Shown here piece after piece: positions 1 through 8,759 of a DNA stretch of 12,961 nt (within the stretch, counting starts at the first letter, position 1; every line of letters begins with the position of its first letter). The DNA is from an uncultured Oscillospiraceae bacterium. Its GTDB lineage: Bacteria > Bacillota > Clostridia > Oscillospirales > Oscillospiraceae. The notes below the pieces were generated by a model that worked only from the letters and a program-made list of their open reading frames with translations, did not search any database and was not told the DNA's origin. The position numbers and the translations under genes are program-made. The stretch lies in assembly GCA_934591725.1 (NCBI GenBank), contig CAKTPR010000060.1:1-12961 (forward strand). The letters are read 5' to 3'.

Positions 1-365
1 ATAACGAGGATAGCGCCGTCCATCTGAGCAGCACCGGTGATCATGTTCTTGATATAGTCGGCGTGGCCCGGGCAGTCGACGTGGGCGTAGTGACGACCCT
101 TGATCTCGCCGTCTTCGCCGGTCTTGTAGTTGTGGCCCTGACGGTCATAGGTCTCGTACTCGACGTGAGCGGTGTTGATGGTGATACCACGCTCTCTCTC
201 TTCGGGAGCCTTGTCGATGGAAGAGTAGTCGGTGTACTCAGCGCCGCCGAGCATTGCCAGATACTTGGTGATGGCAGCGGTCAGAGTGGTCTTGCCGTGG
301 TCGATGTGGCCGATGGTGCCGATGTTGCAATGGGGCTTGTTTCTGTTAAAAACCTGTTTTGCCAT
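1..365 (-). CDS. tuf: Elongation factor Tu, N-terminal part (runs off left edge)
   Basis: EF-Tu is the GTPase that carries aminoacyl-tRNA to the ribosomal A site. The first 121 residues are present, starting at ATG 363-365, and the gene continues beyond base 1. Visible G-domain motifs are the P-loop GHIDHGKT (19-26), switch I RGITINTAHVEYET (59-72), DCPGH (97-101) and KNMITGAAQMDGAILV (106-121). The start is supported by AGGAGG at 374-379, 8 bases upstream. It lies 31 bases after fusA and is last of the visible str genes, probably cotranscribed with them. Oddity: residues 73-90, between HVEYET and RHYAHVD, form an 18-residue hydrophilic segment where E. coli EF-Tu has about two residues. Reading frame and all flanking motifs are intact, so this is an insertion and not a frameshift. 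Identity is certain; the effect of the insertion is unknown. Confidence 0.97.
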   Translation of the reverse strand, partial: MAKQVFNRNKPHCNIGTIGHIDHGKTTLTAAITKYLAMLGGAEYTDYSSIDKAPEERERGITINTAHVEYETYDRQGHNYKTGEDGEIKGRHYAHVDCPGHADYIKNMITGAAQMDGAILV

Positions 366-396
366 TGTAAAATCCTCCTAAAATAGAATGAAAATA

Positions 397-2487
<2,091 letters not shown>

Positions 2488-2505
2488 GAAACTCTCCTGA
2501 AAGGA

Positions 2506-2976
2506 TTACCATCTGAAATGTGCGAAAGCCTTATTGGCTTCTGCGTTCTTGTGCATGTCTTCGCGCTTCTTGACGGATGCGCCGAGATTGTTGCACGCGT
2601 CCATGATCTCGCCTGCAAGGCGTTCTTTCATGGTCTTCTCGCTGCGCTTGCGGCTGTAGTCTACGAGCCAGCGCAGAGCCAGAGTCTGACGGCGGGCGGG
2701 TCTGACCTCGATAGGAACCTGATAGGTTGCGCCACCGACACGACGGGCCTTGACCTCCAGAGCGGGCATGATGTTGTTCATAGCTTCGGTAAATGCATCA
2801 AGGGGCTCCTTACCGGTCTTATCCTTGATGATATCGAAAGCATCGTAAACGACCTTCTGAGCAACACCCTTCTTGCCGTCGAGCATAACGCCGTTGATGA
2901 GCTTGGTCACCAGAACGCTGTTATACAGAGGATCAGGCAAAATTTCTCTTTTGGGAACATTACCTCTTCTGGGCAC
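2506..2976 (-). CDS. rpsG: 30S ribosomal protein S7 (GTG start)
   Basis: S7 nucleates assembly of the 3' major domain of 16S rRNA and forms part of the head of the small subunit near the E site. The product begins VPRRGNVPKREILPDP (first residue translated as Met) and ends ANKAFAHFRW, both typical of S7. At 156 aa it matches the common bacterial S7 length. Start choice: an in-frame ATG exists at 2992-2994 and would add six residues, but it overlaps the ribosome binding site. The AAGGAGGG at 2984-2991 sits 7 bases before GTG 2974-2976, and homologues start at the equivalent of that GTG. It is second in the operon, 126 bases after rpsL and 18 before fusA. The long gap from rpsL contains a hairpin that could take part in S7 feedback. 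Confidence 0.96.
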   Translation of the reverse strand: MPRRGNVPKREILPDPLYNSVLVTKLINGVMLDGKKGVAQKVVYDAFDIIKDKTGKEPLDAFTEAMNNIMPALEVKARRVGGATYQVPIEVRPARRQTLALRWLVDYSRKRSEKTMKERLAGEIMDACNNLGASVKKREDMHKNAEANKAFAHFRW

Positions 2977-2983
2977 GTTGCTT

Positions 2984-2991
2984 CCCTCCTT
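2984..2991 (-). promoter_or_regulatory. Ribosome binding site that fixes the rpsG GTG start
   Basis: On the minus strand AAGGAGGG lies 7 bases upstream of GTG 2974-2976. The upstream in-frame ATG at 2992-2994 abuts this site and so cannot use it. This favours the GTG start and a 156-residue S7. Confidence 0.85.
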
Positions 2992-3017
2992 CATTAAAAA
3001 ATGGAATCACAGGTACT

Positions 3018-3035
3018 CGAACGTCTGTACGTCCG
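3018..3035 (-). promoter_or_regulatory. Intercistronic hairpin between rpsL and rpsG
   Basis: On the minus strand CGGACGT-ACAG-ACGTTCG folds into a 7-bp stem (one G-U pair) with a four-base loop, inside the 126-base rpsL-rpsG gap and about 25 bases upstream of the rpsG ribosome binding site. No T-tract follows directly, so it is a poor terminator. In E. coli, S7 represses its own operon by binding the rpsL-rpsG intercistronic RNA; a similar role here is inference. The stem is seen; the function is not shown. Confidence 0.4.
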
Positions 3036-3102
3036 TTGCGCCCCGAGGTCTATCCACACTATATAGATAAACGACAGGGCAGATTTGCCGCTGAAGTTGG
3101 AA

Positions 3103-3528
3103 TTACTTCTTCTTTGCAGCCTTGGGCTTCTTTGCGCCGTACTTGGAACGGGCCTGCATACGACCGTTGACACCCTGAGCGTCGAGGGTACCGCGGATGA
3201 TGTGGTAACGGACACCAGGAAGGTCCTTAACACGGCCGCCGCGGATCATAACCACGGAGTGCTCCTGAAGGTTATGGCCGATACCGGGGATGTACGCAGT
3301 AACTTCGTAGCCGTTGGTCAGACGGACACGGGCGATCTTACGCAGAGCGGAGTTAGGCTTCTTAGGAGTGGAGGTACGAACTGCGGTGCAGACGCCTCTC
3401 TTCTGAGGAGCGCTCAGGTCGGTCTCCTTGTTCTTGAGGGTGTTCAGCCCCTTCTGCATTGCAGGAGAGTTGGACTTGTAGGTGACCTTTTCTCTGCCTT
3501 TTCTCACCAGCTGGTTAAAGGTAGGCAT
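3103..3528 (-). CDS. rpsL: 30S ribosomal protein S12
   Basis: S12 lies at the decoding centre of the small subunit and affects translational accuracy. The 141-aa product starts MPTFNQLVRKGR and contains the invariant TPKKPNSALRK block and the EHSVVMIRGGRVKDLPGVRYH block, and it ends in the lysine-rich tail typical of Gram-positive S12. The lysines in the two blocks where streptomycin-resistance changes usually occur are of wild-type form. ATG 3526-3528 is preceded by AAGGAG with about 6 bases of spacing. It is the first gene of the str operon; the promoter lies at 3643-3671, leaving a leader of roughly 108 bases. rpoBC, which precedes this gene in many Clostridia, is not upstream here. The neighbour is a divergent corA. 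Confidence 0.98.
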   Translation of the reverse strand: MPTFNQLVRKGREKVTYKSNSPAMQKGLNTLKNKETDLSAPQKRGVCTAVRTSTPKKPNSALRKIARVRLTNGYEVTAYIPGIGHNLQEHSVVMIRGGRVKDLPGVRYHIIRGTLDAQGVNGRMQARSKYGAKKPKAAKKK

Positions 3529-3614
3529 TGTTTTCTCCTTTCTTCAATCGTCACAGGCCGTGCGCGGCACACAAATGTCCTTGCAACGCGGAGCTTTCGG
3601 GGCATTTAGCGTGC

Positions 3615-3630
3615 GGGCGCAGTTCCGCCC
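3615..3630 (-). promoter_or_regulatory. Hairpin near the 5' end of the rpsL leader
   Basis: GGGCG-GAACTG-CGCCC on the minus strand gives a 5-bp GC stem with a 6-base loop, only a few bases after the predicted transcription start. It could act as a 5' stabilising stem. Only the pairing is seen; any regulatory role is unproven. Confidence 0.3.
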
Positions 3631-3642
3631 ATGCAATTCATG

Positions 3643-3671
3643 ATATTAGCATAATTCACAAATTTAGTCAA
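3643..3671 (-). promoter_or_regulatory. Promoter of the rpsL-rpsG-fusA-tuf operon
   Basis: On the minus strand TTGACT (3666-3671) is followed after exactly 17 bases by TAATAT (3643-3648), a strong sigma-A/sigma-70 type promoter in AT-rich DNA. Transcription would begin near 3636. No other promoter this good was seen between rpsL and the divergent corA, so it probably serves the whole str operon. Confidence 0.8.
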
Positions 3672-3739
3672 GAATTTTTGTAAGTCAAATCTAAAAATAT
3701 TTTTCATATTTCTGTGGCGCCAGTATACGGTTCCGCCCC

Positions 3740-3767
3740 TTGCGCTTTTGCGGGGATGTGGTAAAAT
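3740..3767 (+). promoter_or_regulatory. Putative corA promoter
   Basis: TTGCGC (3740-3745), 16 bases, then TAAAAT (3762-3767) on the plus strand. The spacing and -10 are acceptable and the -35 is moderate. Transcription would start near 3774. This places the upstream in-frame ATG at 3748 inside the promoter and supports the ATG at 3802 as the real corA start. Confidence 0.55.
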
Positions 3768-3801
3768 GCAATCGCAAGACAGTCTTATCAGAGGTGGTAT
3801 C

Positions 3802-4719
3802 ATGTACTGGTTCAGAATAGAACAGACTCTTCAGCCTACCGAGCACGAGCCCGCCGCCGGGGAGTGCGCAGCGGTGCTGCTCTCATCCGCGGAGCTTGAG
3901 CGCAAGCCTGCGTTATCCGGGCTTGAGTCCGTCCTGCACCACACGCCGACGGCGCGTGGAGTGCGCGTATGTAAGGCCGAACTGCGGCGCGACTGCGTCT
4001 CCGGTACGCTGCTCATACCTCAGTCATGGAAAGACGGCAGAGCTCTCGCCTGCGGGTATCTTATAACGAAAGACCGCGTGGTGCTCGTCGACGACACCGG
4101 CGCGCTGCTGTCGCACCTGCGGCATATTTCCAAGGAAAAACGCTGGACAGACAGCAGCATAGGCCGCTTCGCGTATGCCTTTCTGGAGCAGCTCATGGCA
4201 AAGGATCTGCATCACCTTGAGGAGATAGAGGACAAAATCGAAGCCCTCGAAGAGCGCGTACTTTCCGGGGAGCTCGAGAACTTCAACGCGCCGATGGCCG
4301 AGCTGCGTAAGGAAACTATGACATGGTTCCGCTACTATACGCAGCTTGACGACGTTGCCTTTACGCTGCGCGAAAACGAGCTCGGCATCTTCTCCGAGCG
4401 GGAGCAGATGCTTTTCCGTATGCTCGCCGACCGCGTGATACGGCTGCGCGAAGAATCCCAGCTTCTGCGCGAATACTGCTCGCAGGTGCAGAATCTGTTC
4501 CAGTCCGAAATAGATATAAAGCAGAATCGCATAATGCAGATACTCACGATCGTGACGACCGTGTTCCTCCCGCTGTCGCTGCTGGCGGGCTGGTACGGGA
4601 TGAACTTCACGGGTATGCCGGAGCTGAGCTGGAAATACGGATACCCGGTCATCATTGCGGTGAGCGTTATAGTAGTAGCGCTCAGCCTATGGATATGCAG
4701 GAAGAAAAAATTCTGGTGA
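3802..4719 (+). CDS. corA: CorA-family divalent metal-ion transporter
   Basis: CorA proteins are pentameric inner-membrane channels for Mg2+ (some for Co2+, Ni2+ or Zn2+). The 305-aa product has an N-terminal cytoplasmic domain, a long charged helical region (about residues 130-245, with runs such as EEIEDKIEALEERV), and two C-terminal membrane segments (about 247-266 and 280-299). The family signature YGMNF lies at the end of the first, with GMN at 266-268. The tail ends in RKKKFW. Start: ATG 3802-3804 follows GAGGTGG at about 5 bases; a longer form from 3748 would begin inside the promoter. It stands alone, divergent from rpsL and convergent with suf, and ends at a bidirectional terminator. 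The exact ion cannot be told from sequence. The gene symbol is family level. Confidence 0.9.
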   Translation: MYWFRIEQTLQPTEHEPAAGECAAVLLSSAELERKPALSGLESVLHHTPTARGVRVCKAELRRDCVSGTLLIPQSWKDGRALACGYLITKDRVVLVDDTGALLSHLRHISKEKRWTDSSIGRFAYAFLEQLMAKDLHHLEEIEDKIEALEERVLSGELENFNAPMAELRKETMTWFRYYTQLDDVAFTLRENELGIFSEREQMLFRMLADRVIRLREESQLLREYCSQVQNLFQSEIDIKQNRIMQILTIVTTVFLPLSLLAGWYGMNFTGMPELSWKYGYPVIIAVSVIVVALSLWICRKKKFW

Positions 4720-4723
4720 TCCA

Positions 4724-4773
4724 GTAAATAAACTAAGCTCCGCACCCGATGGTGCGGAGCTTAGTTTATTTAC
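4724..4773. terminator. Bidirectional terminator, 23-bp perfect inverted repeat
   Basis: Bases 4724-4746 and 4751-4773 are exact reverse complements (23 bp) around the loop CGAT. The GC-rich core next to the loop is flanked by AT-rich arms, so an RNA from either strand forms a stem running into a U-rich stretch. It lies 4 bases after the corA stop and 5 bases before the end of sufU, where the two transcripts converge, so it probably stops both. Confidence 0.92.
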
Positions 4774-4778
4774 AACTG

Positions 4779-5210
4779 TCAGTCCTCGTGTTCGCCGACG
4801 GCTTCCTTGAGAGTGCGCCAGCCGAGGACAGCGCACTTCACACGCGCGGGCATGTGCGAGATATCCTTGAGCGCCGAGGCCTCTTCAAGGCTCTCGATCT
4901 CCTCGTCAGTGGCTTCGCCCTTTATCATGCGCATGAAGGTCTCGCCCATTTTGAGGGCTTCGTCCTTCTTCCTGCCGACGATCATGCCGAGCATGATATC
5001 CGCCGAGGCCTGCGAGATGGCGCAGCCGTCGCCGACAAACGCGCCGTCAACGATAGTGTCTCCGTCTATCTTGAGCTTGAGGTAGATATCGTCCCCGCAG
5101 CTGGGGTTCACGCCTTCGAGCACGATGTCCGCATCGGGCAGGTCGTGCTTGAATTCAGGGTGGATGTTATGCTCGGTGAGTATCTCGTTATAAAAGCTTC
5201 TATTTTCCAT
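4779..5210 (-). CDS. sufU: Fe-S assembly sulfur acceptor SufU (IscU-like)
   Basis: SufU is the zinc-dependent sulfur acceptor that takes persulfide sulfur from SufS and passes it to the SufBCD scaffold in Gram-positive bacteria. The 143-aa product has the IscU/SufU fold and all key ligands: NPSCGDD (Cys38, Asp40), GDGCAISQAS (Cys63) and RVKCAVLGW (Cys126). The spacing between the GDGC and RVKC blocks (residues 64-125) is long, as in SufU proteins and unlike true IscU. ATG 5208-5210 lies inside the end of sufS, an 11-base overlap that suggests translational coupling; GAGGGAG lies about 10 bases upstream. It is the last gene of the suf operon, and a terminator follows 5 bases after the stop. 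IscU is the alternative name, but the operon context favours SufU. Confidence 0.95.
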   Translation of the reverse strand: MENRSFYNEILTEHNIHPEFKHDLPDADIVLEGVNPSCGDDIYLKLKIDGDTIVDGAFVGDGCAISQASADIMLGMIVGRKKDEALKMGETFMRMIKGEATDEEIESLEEASALKDISHMPARVKCAVLGWRTLKEAVGEHED

Positions 5211-6414
5211 AGCCCATACGCTCCCTCAGTGTCGACAGGCTTGCGGCCAGACGGTCGATATCGCCGAAGTCGTTATAGAACGCGAGACTTGCGCGGACAG
5301 TGGAGCTGTACCCAAGGTGGGTCAGCAGCGGCTGTGCGCAGTGGTGACCGGCGCGGACGTCCACGCCGTCGGAGGCAAGTATCTCGCTGACGTCATGCGG
5401 GTGTACGCCGTCGACCGTGAAGTTCACGATGCCGATGTGCTCCTCCGGCTTGTCGGAGCCGAGGACGTTTATATGCGGGATAGCCTTCACCGCGGCAAGA
5501 CAGCGGGCGGTAAGCTCCGCCTCGCGGCGCTGCATCACGTCAAAGCCTACTTTATTTATATACTCTATCGCGGCCTGGAGCCCGGCAGCGCCCGCGGCGT
5601 TGACCGTACCGGCCTCGAACTTATGCGGAAGCTCGGCATACACCGCGCCCTCGCGCGTGACGGACTCGATCATCTCGCCGCCGCTCATGAACGGGGGCAT
5701 TTTATTGAGTAGCGCCTTCTTGCCGTAGAGCACGCCGATGCCCATGGGGCCGAAGACCTTATGCCCGGAGAAGGCGAAGAAGTCCGCATCGATATCCTGC
5801 ACGTTCACGGGCATATGCGGGGTGCTCTGCGCGCCGTCGACCACGCAGACCGCGCCTTTTTTATGCGCCATGGCGGCGATCTCCTTGACGGGGTATTCGC
5901 GGCCGAGGACGTTCGACACCTGCATGATGGCGACGATCCTGGTCTTATCGGTGATAAGCTCTTCGACCTTGTTAAGGTCAAGGCTGCCGTCCTGCTCGCA
6001 CTCCATGAACTTGAGTGCCGCGCCGGTCTGGCGGCAGACCATCTGCCACGGGAGGAGGTTGCTGTGGTGCTCCATGATGGAGACAAGTATCTCGTCCCCG
6101 GCCTTGATGTTAGTCAGGCCGTAGCTGTAAGCGACAAGGTTCAGGCTCTCGGTCGTGTTGCGGGTGAAGATTATCTCCTCGCTCGACTTTGCACTGATAA
6201 AAGCACGCACGCTGTTCCTCGCGTTCTCGTATACCTCGGTCGCGGCAACGCTCAGAGGGTAGAGGCCGCGGAGCGGGTTTGCGTTATGCAGGCAGTAAAA
6301 ATCGCGCTCGGCGTCAATGACGCACTGGGGGCGCTGCGCGGTGGCGGCGCTGTCAAGGTAAGCTATATCGCTGTGCGCAAGCAGCGGGAAATCATTTTTA
6401 TAATTGTATTCCAT
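5200..6414 (-). CDS. sufS: Cysteine desulfurase SufS
   Basis: SufS is a PLP enzyme that converts cysteine to alanine and leaves a persulfide on its active-site cysteine, for transfer to SufU. In the 404-aa product: EHHSNLLPW (His116/117), VVDGAQS with Asp193, the PLP lysine Lys219 in SGHKVFGP, and the catalytic Cys359 in VRAGHHCAQP. These mark a group II (SufS/CsdA) desulfurase. Start: ATG 6412-6414 follows the sufD stop by one base and has GGAGAG about 7 bases upstream, within the last codons of sufD. An in-frame ATG at 6427-6429 would add five residues but has no ribosome binding site. It overlaps sufU by 11 bases. All catalytic residues are present. Confidence 0.96.
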   Translation of the reverse strand: MEYNYKNDFPLLAHSDIAYLDSAATAQRPQCVIDAERDFYCLHNANPLRGLYPLSVAATEVYENARNSVRAFISAKSSEEIIFTRNTTESLNLVAYSYGLTNIKAGDEILVSIMEHHSNLLPWQMVCRQTGAALKFMECEQDGSLDLNKVEELITDKTRIVAIMQVSNVLGREYPVKEIAAMAHKKGAVCVVDGAQSTPHMPVNVQDIDADFFAFSGHKVFGPMGIGVLYGKKALLNKMPPFMSGGEMIESVTREGAVYAELPHKFEAGTVNAAGAAGLQAAIEYINKVGFDVMQRREAELTARCLAAVKAIPHINVLGSDKPEEHIGIVNFTVDGVHPHDVSEILASDGVDVRAGHHCAQPLLTHLGYSSTVRASLAFYNDFGDIDRLAASLSTLRERMGYGK

Positions 6415-6415
6415 T

Positions 6416-7321
6416 TTACAGCTCTCCATTCAGTCTGTTCATTATATATTCCTCGCTCTCGCTGTCGCCGAGCAGGCGCGCAAGGCGCTCTATCGCGGCG
6501 CGGGCAAGGATGTTCTCGGCGGTCTGCTTGTCTATGCCGCGGCTCTCAAAGTAGAAGAGCGTGTCCTCGTCAAGCTCGCCGATGGTCGCGCCGTGGTTGC
6601 CGACGACGTTCTCCTCCGCGCAGAGGATGAGCGGCACGGTCTTGTTCACAACGTCTTCGCCGAGCATGAGGACAGTCTCCTTCTCGTTGCCGACGGAGGC
6701 TGACGAGCCGTTCTTGAAATCTATCGTCCCGCGGAACACCTTGTGTGCCGCGTCCTTGAGTGCGCCCGCGGCGTTTATCTCGCTCTCGGTGCTCTTGCCC
6801 CAATGGTCGACAACGAGGTTCATGTCAAGCTTCTGCTCGCGCTGGCCGAGGTAGCCGATATCGGCCTTGAAGCCGCTGCCCTCGCCGCTCAGCTCAATGT
6901 GGCTGTCGCAGTAGACATCGCCCGCGCCGATAAGTATCTGCACCAGCTCTATCCTGCCGTTTTTGGCGCACTCGCCGCTTACGCGGTTATAGAGCAGGGA
7001 GTCTTTTCCGGTGCTCTGTATCTGCACAAGGCGGATGCACGCGCCCTCGCGCGCTGTCAGCTCCGTCTCAACGGCGAGCTTCGCTGCGTTTTCAAAGGTC
7101 TCGAAAACGGTGACGCTGCTGCCGGGCGCAGCGTCAACACTGACGCGCTTGCGGCTGTATTCGCCCTCGCCCTTCACGGTGAGTCTTGCGCTCCCGTCGG
7201 TTATATCCTCTTCGGACAGCTCCGCGGTTTTATCCTCGTCCCAGACGATGGCGGCCTCGTTTACCTTCAGCCAGTTCCACGTTCCGCCGGGGAGCTTGTT
7301 TATAAGCATTTTCTTTTCCAT
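6416..7321 (-). CDS. sufD: Fe-S cluster assembly scaffold subunit SufD (short form)
   Basis: SufD pairs with SufB in the SufBC2D complex that builds Fe-S clusters. The 301-aa product is mostly a beta-helix core. The C-terminal block ENVVGNHGATIGELDEDTLFYFESRGI (237-263) is the SufD signature; His243 corresponds to the functionally important His360 of E. coli SufD. It is clearly shorter than E. coli SufD (over 400 aa), lacking much of the N-terminal helical part, as is common in clostridial SufD. The ATG at 7319-7321 is preceded by GGGGAGG at 7 bases. It starts 16 bases after sufB and is followed after one base by sufS. The sequence is much less conserved than SufB, as expected. It could be annotated only as SufB/SufD family, but operon position and the HGAT motif support SufD. 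Confidence 0.9.
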   Translation of the reverse strand: MEKKMLINKLPGGTWNWLKVNEAAIVWDEDKTAELSEEDITDGSARLTVKGEGEYSRKRVSVDAAPGSSVTVFETFENAAKLAVETELTAREGACIRLVQIQSTGKDSLLYNRVSGECAKNGRIELVQILIGAGDVYCDSHIELSGEGSGFKADIGYLGQREQKLDMNLVVDHWGKSTESEINAAGALKDAAHKVFRGTIDFKNGSSASVGNEKETVLMLGEDVVNKTVPLILCAEENVVGNHGATIGELDEDTLFYFESRGIDKQTAENILARAAIERLARLLGDSESEEYIMNRLNGEL

Positions 7322-7337
7322 CGTTCTGCCTCCCCGT

Positions 7338-8744
7338 TCAGCCTATGCTGCCCTTCATCTCAAGGCGGATGAGGTTGTTCATCTCAACAGCGTATTCCAC
7401 CGGCAGCTCCTTGGAGACGTTGTCGGCAAAGCCGCTGACGATCATTGCCCTTGCGTCCTCCTCGCTCATGCCGCGGCTCATCAAGTAGAAGATAGCGTCG
7501 TTGCTGATGCTGCCGATCTTCGCCTCGTGGCCGACGGAAGCATCCCGCGTGCGGATGTCCATCGCGGGGACGGTATCGGAGCGGGACTCGGAGTCGAGCA
7601 TCAGGGACTGGCAGGAAACCGAGGACTTCGCGCCCTTCGCGGTCTTCGCGACGACGACGCTGCTGCGGAAGGTGCTGATGCCGCCGCTCTTGCTTATCGA
7701 GCGCGTGTTCATATAGGAGCTGGTGTTCCTGCCAATATGCGTGACCTTCGCGCCGGTATCAAGGTTCTGCCCCGCGCCTGCAAAGGTGACGCCGGTGAAC
7801 TCCATGCGGGAGTTATCGCCCTTGAGGACGCTCATCGGATACAGGCAGCCGACATGAGAGCCGAAGGAACCGGACACCCACTCGATAACGCCGTTTTCCT
7901 CGACGAGCGCGCGCTTTGTATTGAGGTTATACATATTCTTCGACCAGTTCTCGATGGTCGAGTAGCGCAGCTTCGCGTTCTTCTTGACATAGAGCTCAAC
8001 GCAGCCGGCGTGGAGGTTCGCGACATTGTACTTCGGCGCGGAGCAGCCCTCGATAAAGTGCAGGCTCGCTCCCTCGTCGACAATGATGAGCGTATGCTCA
8101 AACTGTCCCGCGCCCTTGGCGTTGAGGCGGAAGTAGGACTGGAGCGGTATCGAGACCTGAACGCCCTTCGGCACGTACACGAACGAGCCGCCTGACCACA
8201 CCGCTCCGTGGAGCGCGGCGAACTTATGGTCGCGCGGGGTGACGAGCTTCATGAAATACTCATGCACCATCTCGGTATACTCGCCCTTGAGCGCGCTCTC
8301 CATATCGGTATATATGACGCCCTGCTCGGCAACCTCGGACTTGACATTGTGATAGACAAGCTCGGAGTCGTACTGCGCGCCGACACCGGCGAGGGACTTG
8401 CGCTCCGCCTGCGGGATGCCGAGACGCTCAAAGGTGTCCTTGATATCCTGCGGGACGTCCTTCCAGTCGTTCTTCATGTCGGTCTTGGGTCTGACATAAG
8501 TCGCGATATGATCCATGTCCAGCCCCTCTATCGAAGGCCCCCAGTTGGGAAGCGGCATTTCGTTATACGTTTCGAAGGACTTGAGGCGGAACTCGCGCAT
8601 CCACTCAGGGTCGCCCTTCTCCTTGGAGAGCTTTTCGATGATCTCCGGAGTCAGGCCGTCCTCCATGCGGTAGGCGTCGTTTTCCTTATCCTTTATATCA
8701 TATATGCTGCGGTCGATATCCTCGACCTGAGTTTTCTCTTTCAT
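7338..8744 (-). CDS. sufB: Fe-S cluster assembly scaffold subunit SufB
   Basis: SufB is the core scaffold subunit that receives sulfur and holds the nascent cluster in SufBC2D. The 468-aa product matches the family length. Seen: an N-terminal helical region with FETYNEMPLPNWGP (57-70), ALHGAVWSGGSFVYVPKGV (177-195), FIEGCSAP (Cys234), and the C-terminal SVSCQSLMLDSES block, where Cys378 corresponds to the catalytic Cys405 of E. coli SufB, followed by VGHEAKIGSI and FYLMSRGM. ATG 8742-8744 has only a modest ribosome binding site (GGTGAT, about 7 bases upstream) and lies 15 bases after the sufC stop, so coupling to sufC translation is likely. It is second in the operon. No irregularities seen. 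Confidence 0.97.
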   Translation of the reverse strand: MKEKTQVEDIDRSIYDIKDKENDAYRMEDGLTPEIIEKLSKEKGDPEWMREFRLKSFETYNEMPLPNWGPSIEGLDMDHIATYVRPKTDMKNDWKDVPQDIKDTFERLGIPQAERKSLAGVGAQYDSELVYHNVKSEVAEQGVIYTDMESALKGEYTEMVHEYFMKLVTPRDHKFAALHGAVWSGGSFVYVPKGVQVSIPLQSYFRLNAKGAGQFEHTLIIVDEGASLHFIEGCSAPKYNVANLHAGCVELYVKKNAKLRYSTIENWSKNMYNLNTKRALVEENGVIEWVSGSFGSHVGCLYPMSVLKGDNSRMEFTGVTFAGAGQNLDTGAKVTHIGRNTSSYMNTRSISKSGGISTFRSSVVVAKTAKGAKSSVSCQSLMLDSESRSDTVPAMDIRTRDASVGHEAKIGSISNDAIFYLMSRGMSEEDARAMIVSGFADNVSKELPVEYAVEMNNLIRLEMKGSIG

Positions 8745-8759
8745 CGCAAATCACCAGCC

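Noticed and set aside
2995..3102. Internal promoter in the rpsL-rpsG gap (TATATAG near 3060)
   Set aside because: No acceptable -35 box at 16-18 bases upstream on the minus strand.
3748..3801. N-terminal extension of corA
   Set aside because: The upstream ATG lies inside the putative promoter and has no ribosome binding site; the ATG at 3802 has a good one.
7011..8195. 394-codon plus-strand frame opposite sufB and sufD
   Set aside because: Shadow of two conserved genes, spanning their intergenic gap without a start signal.
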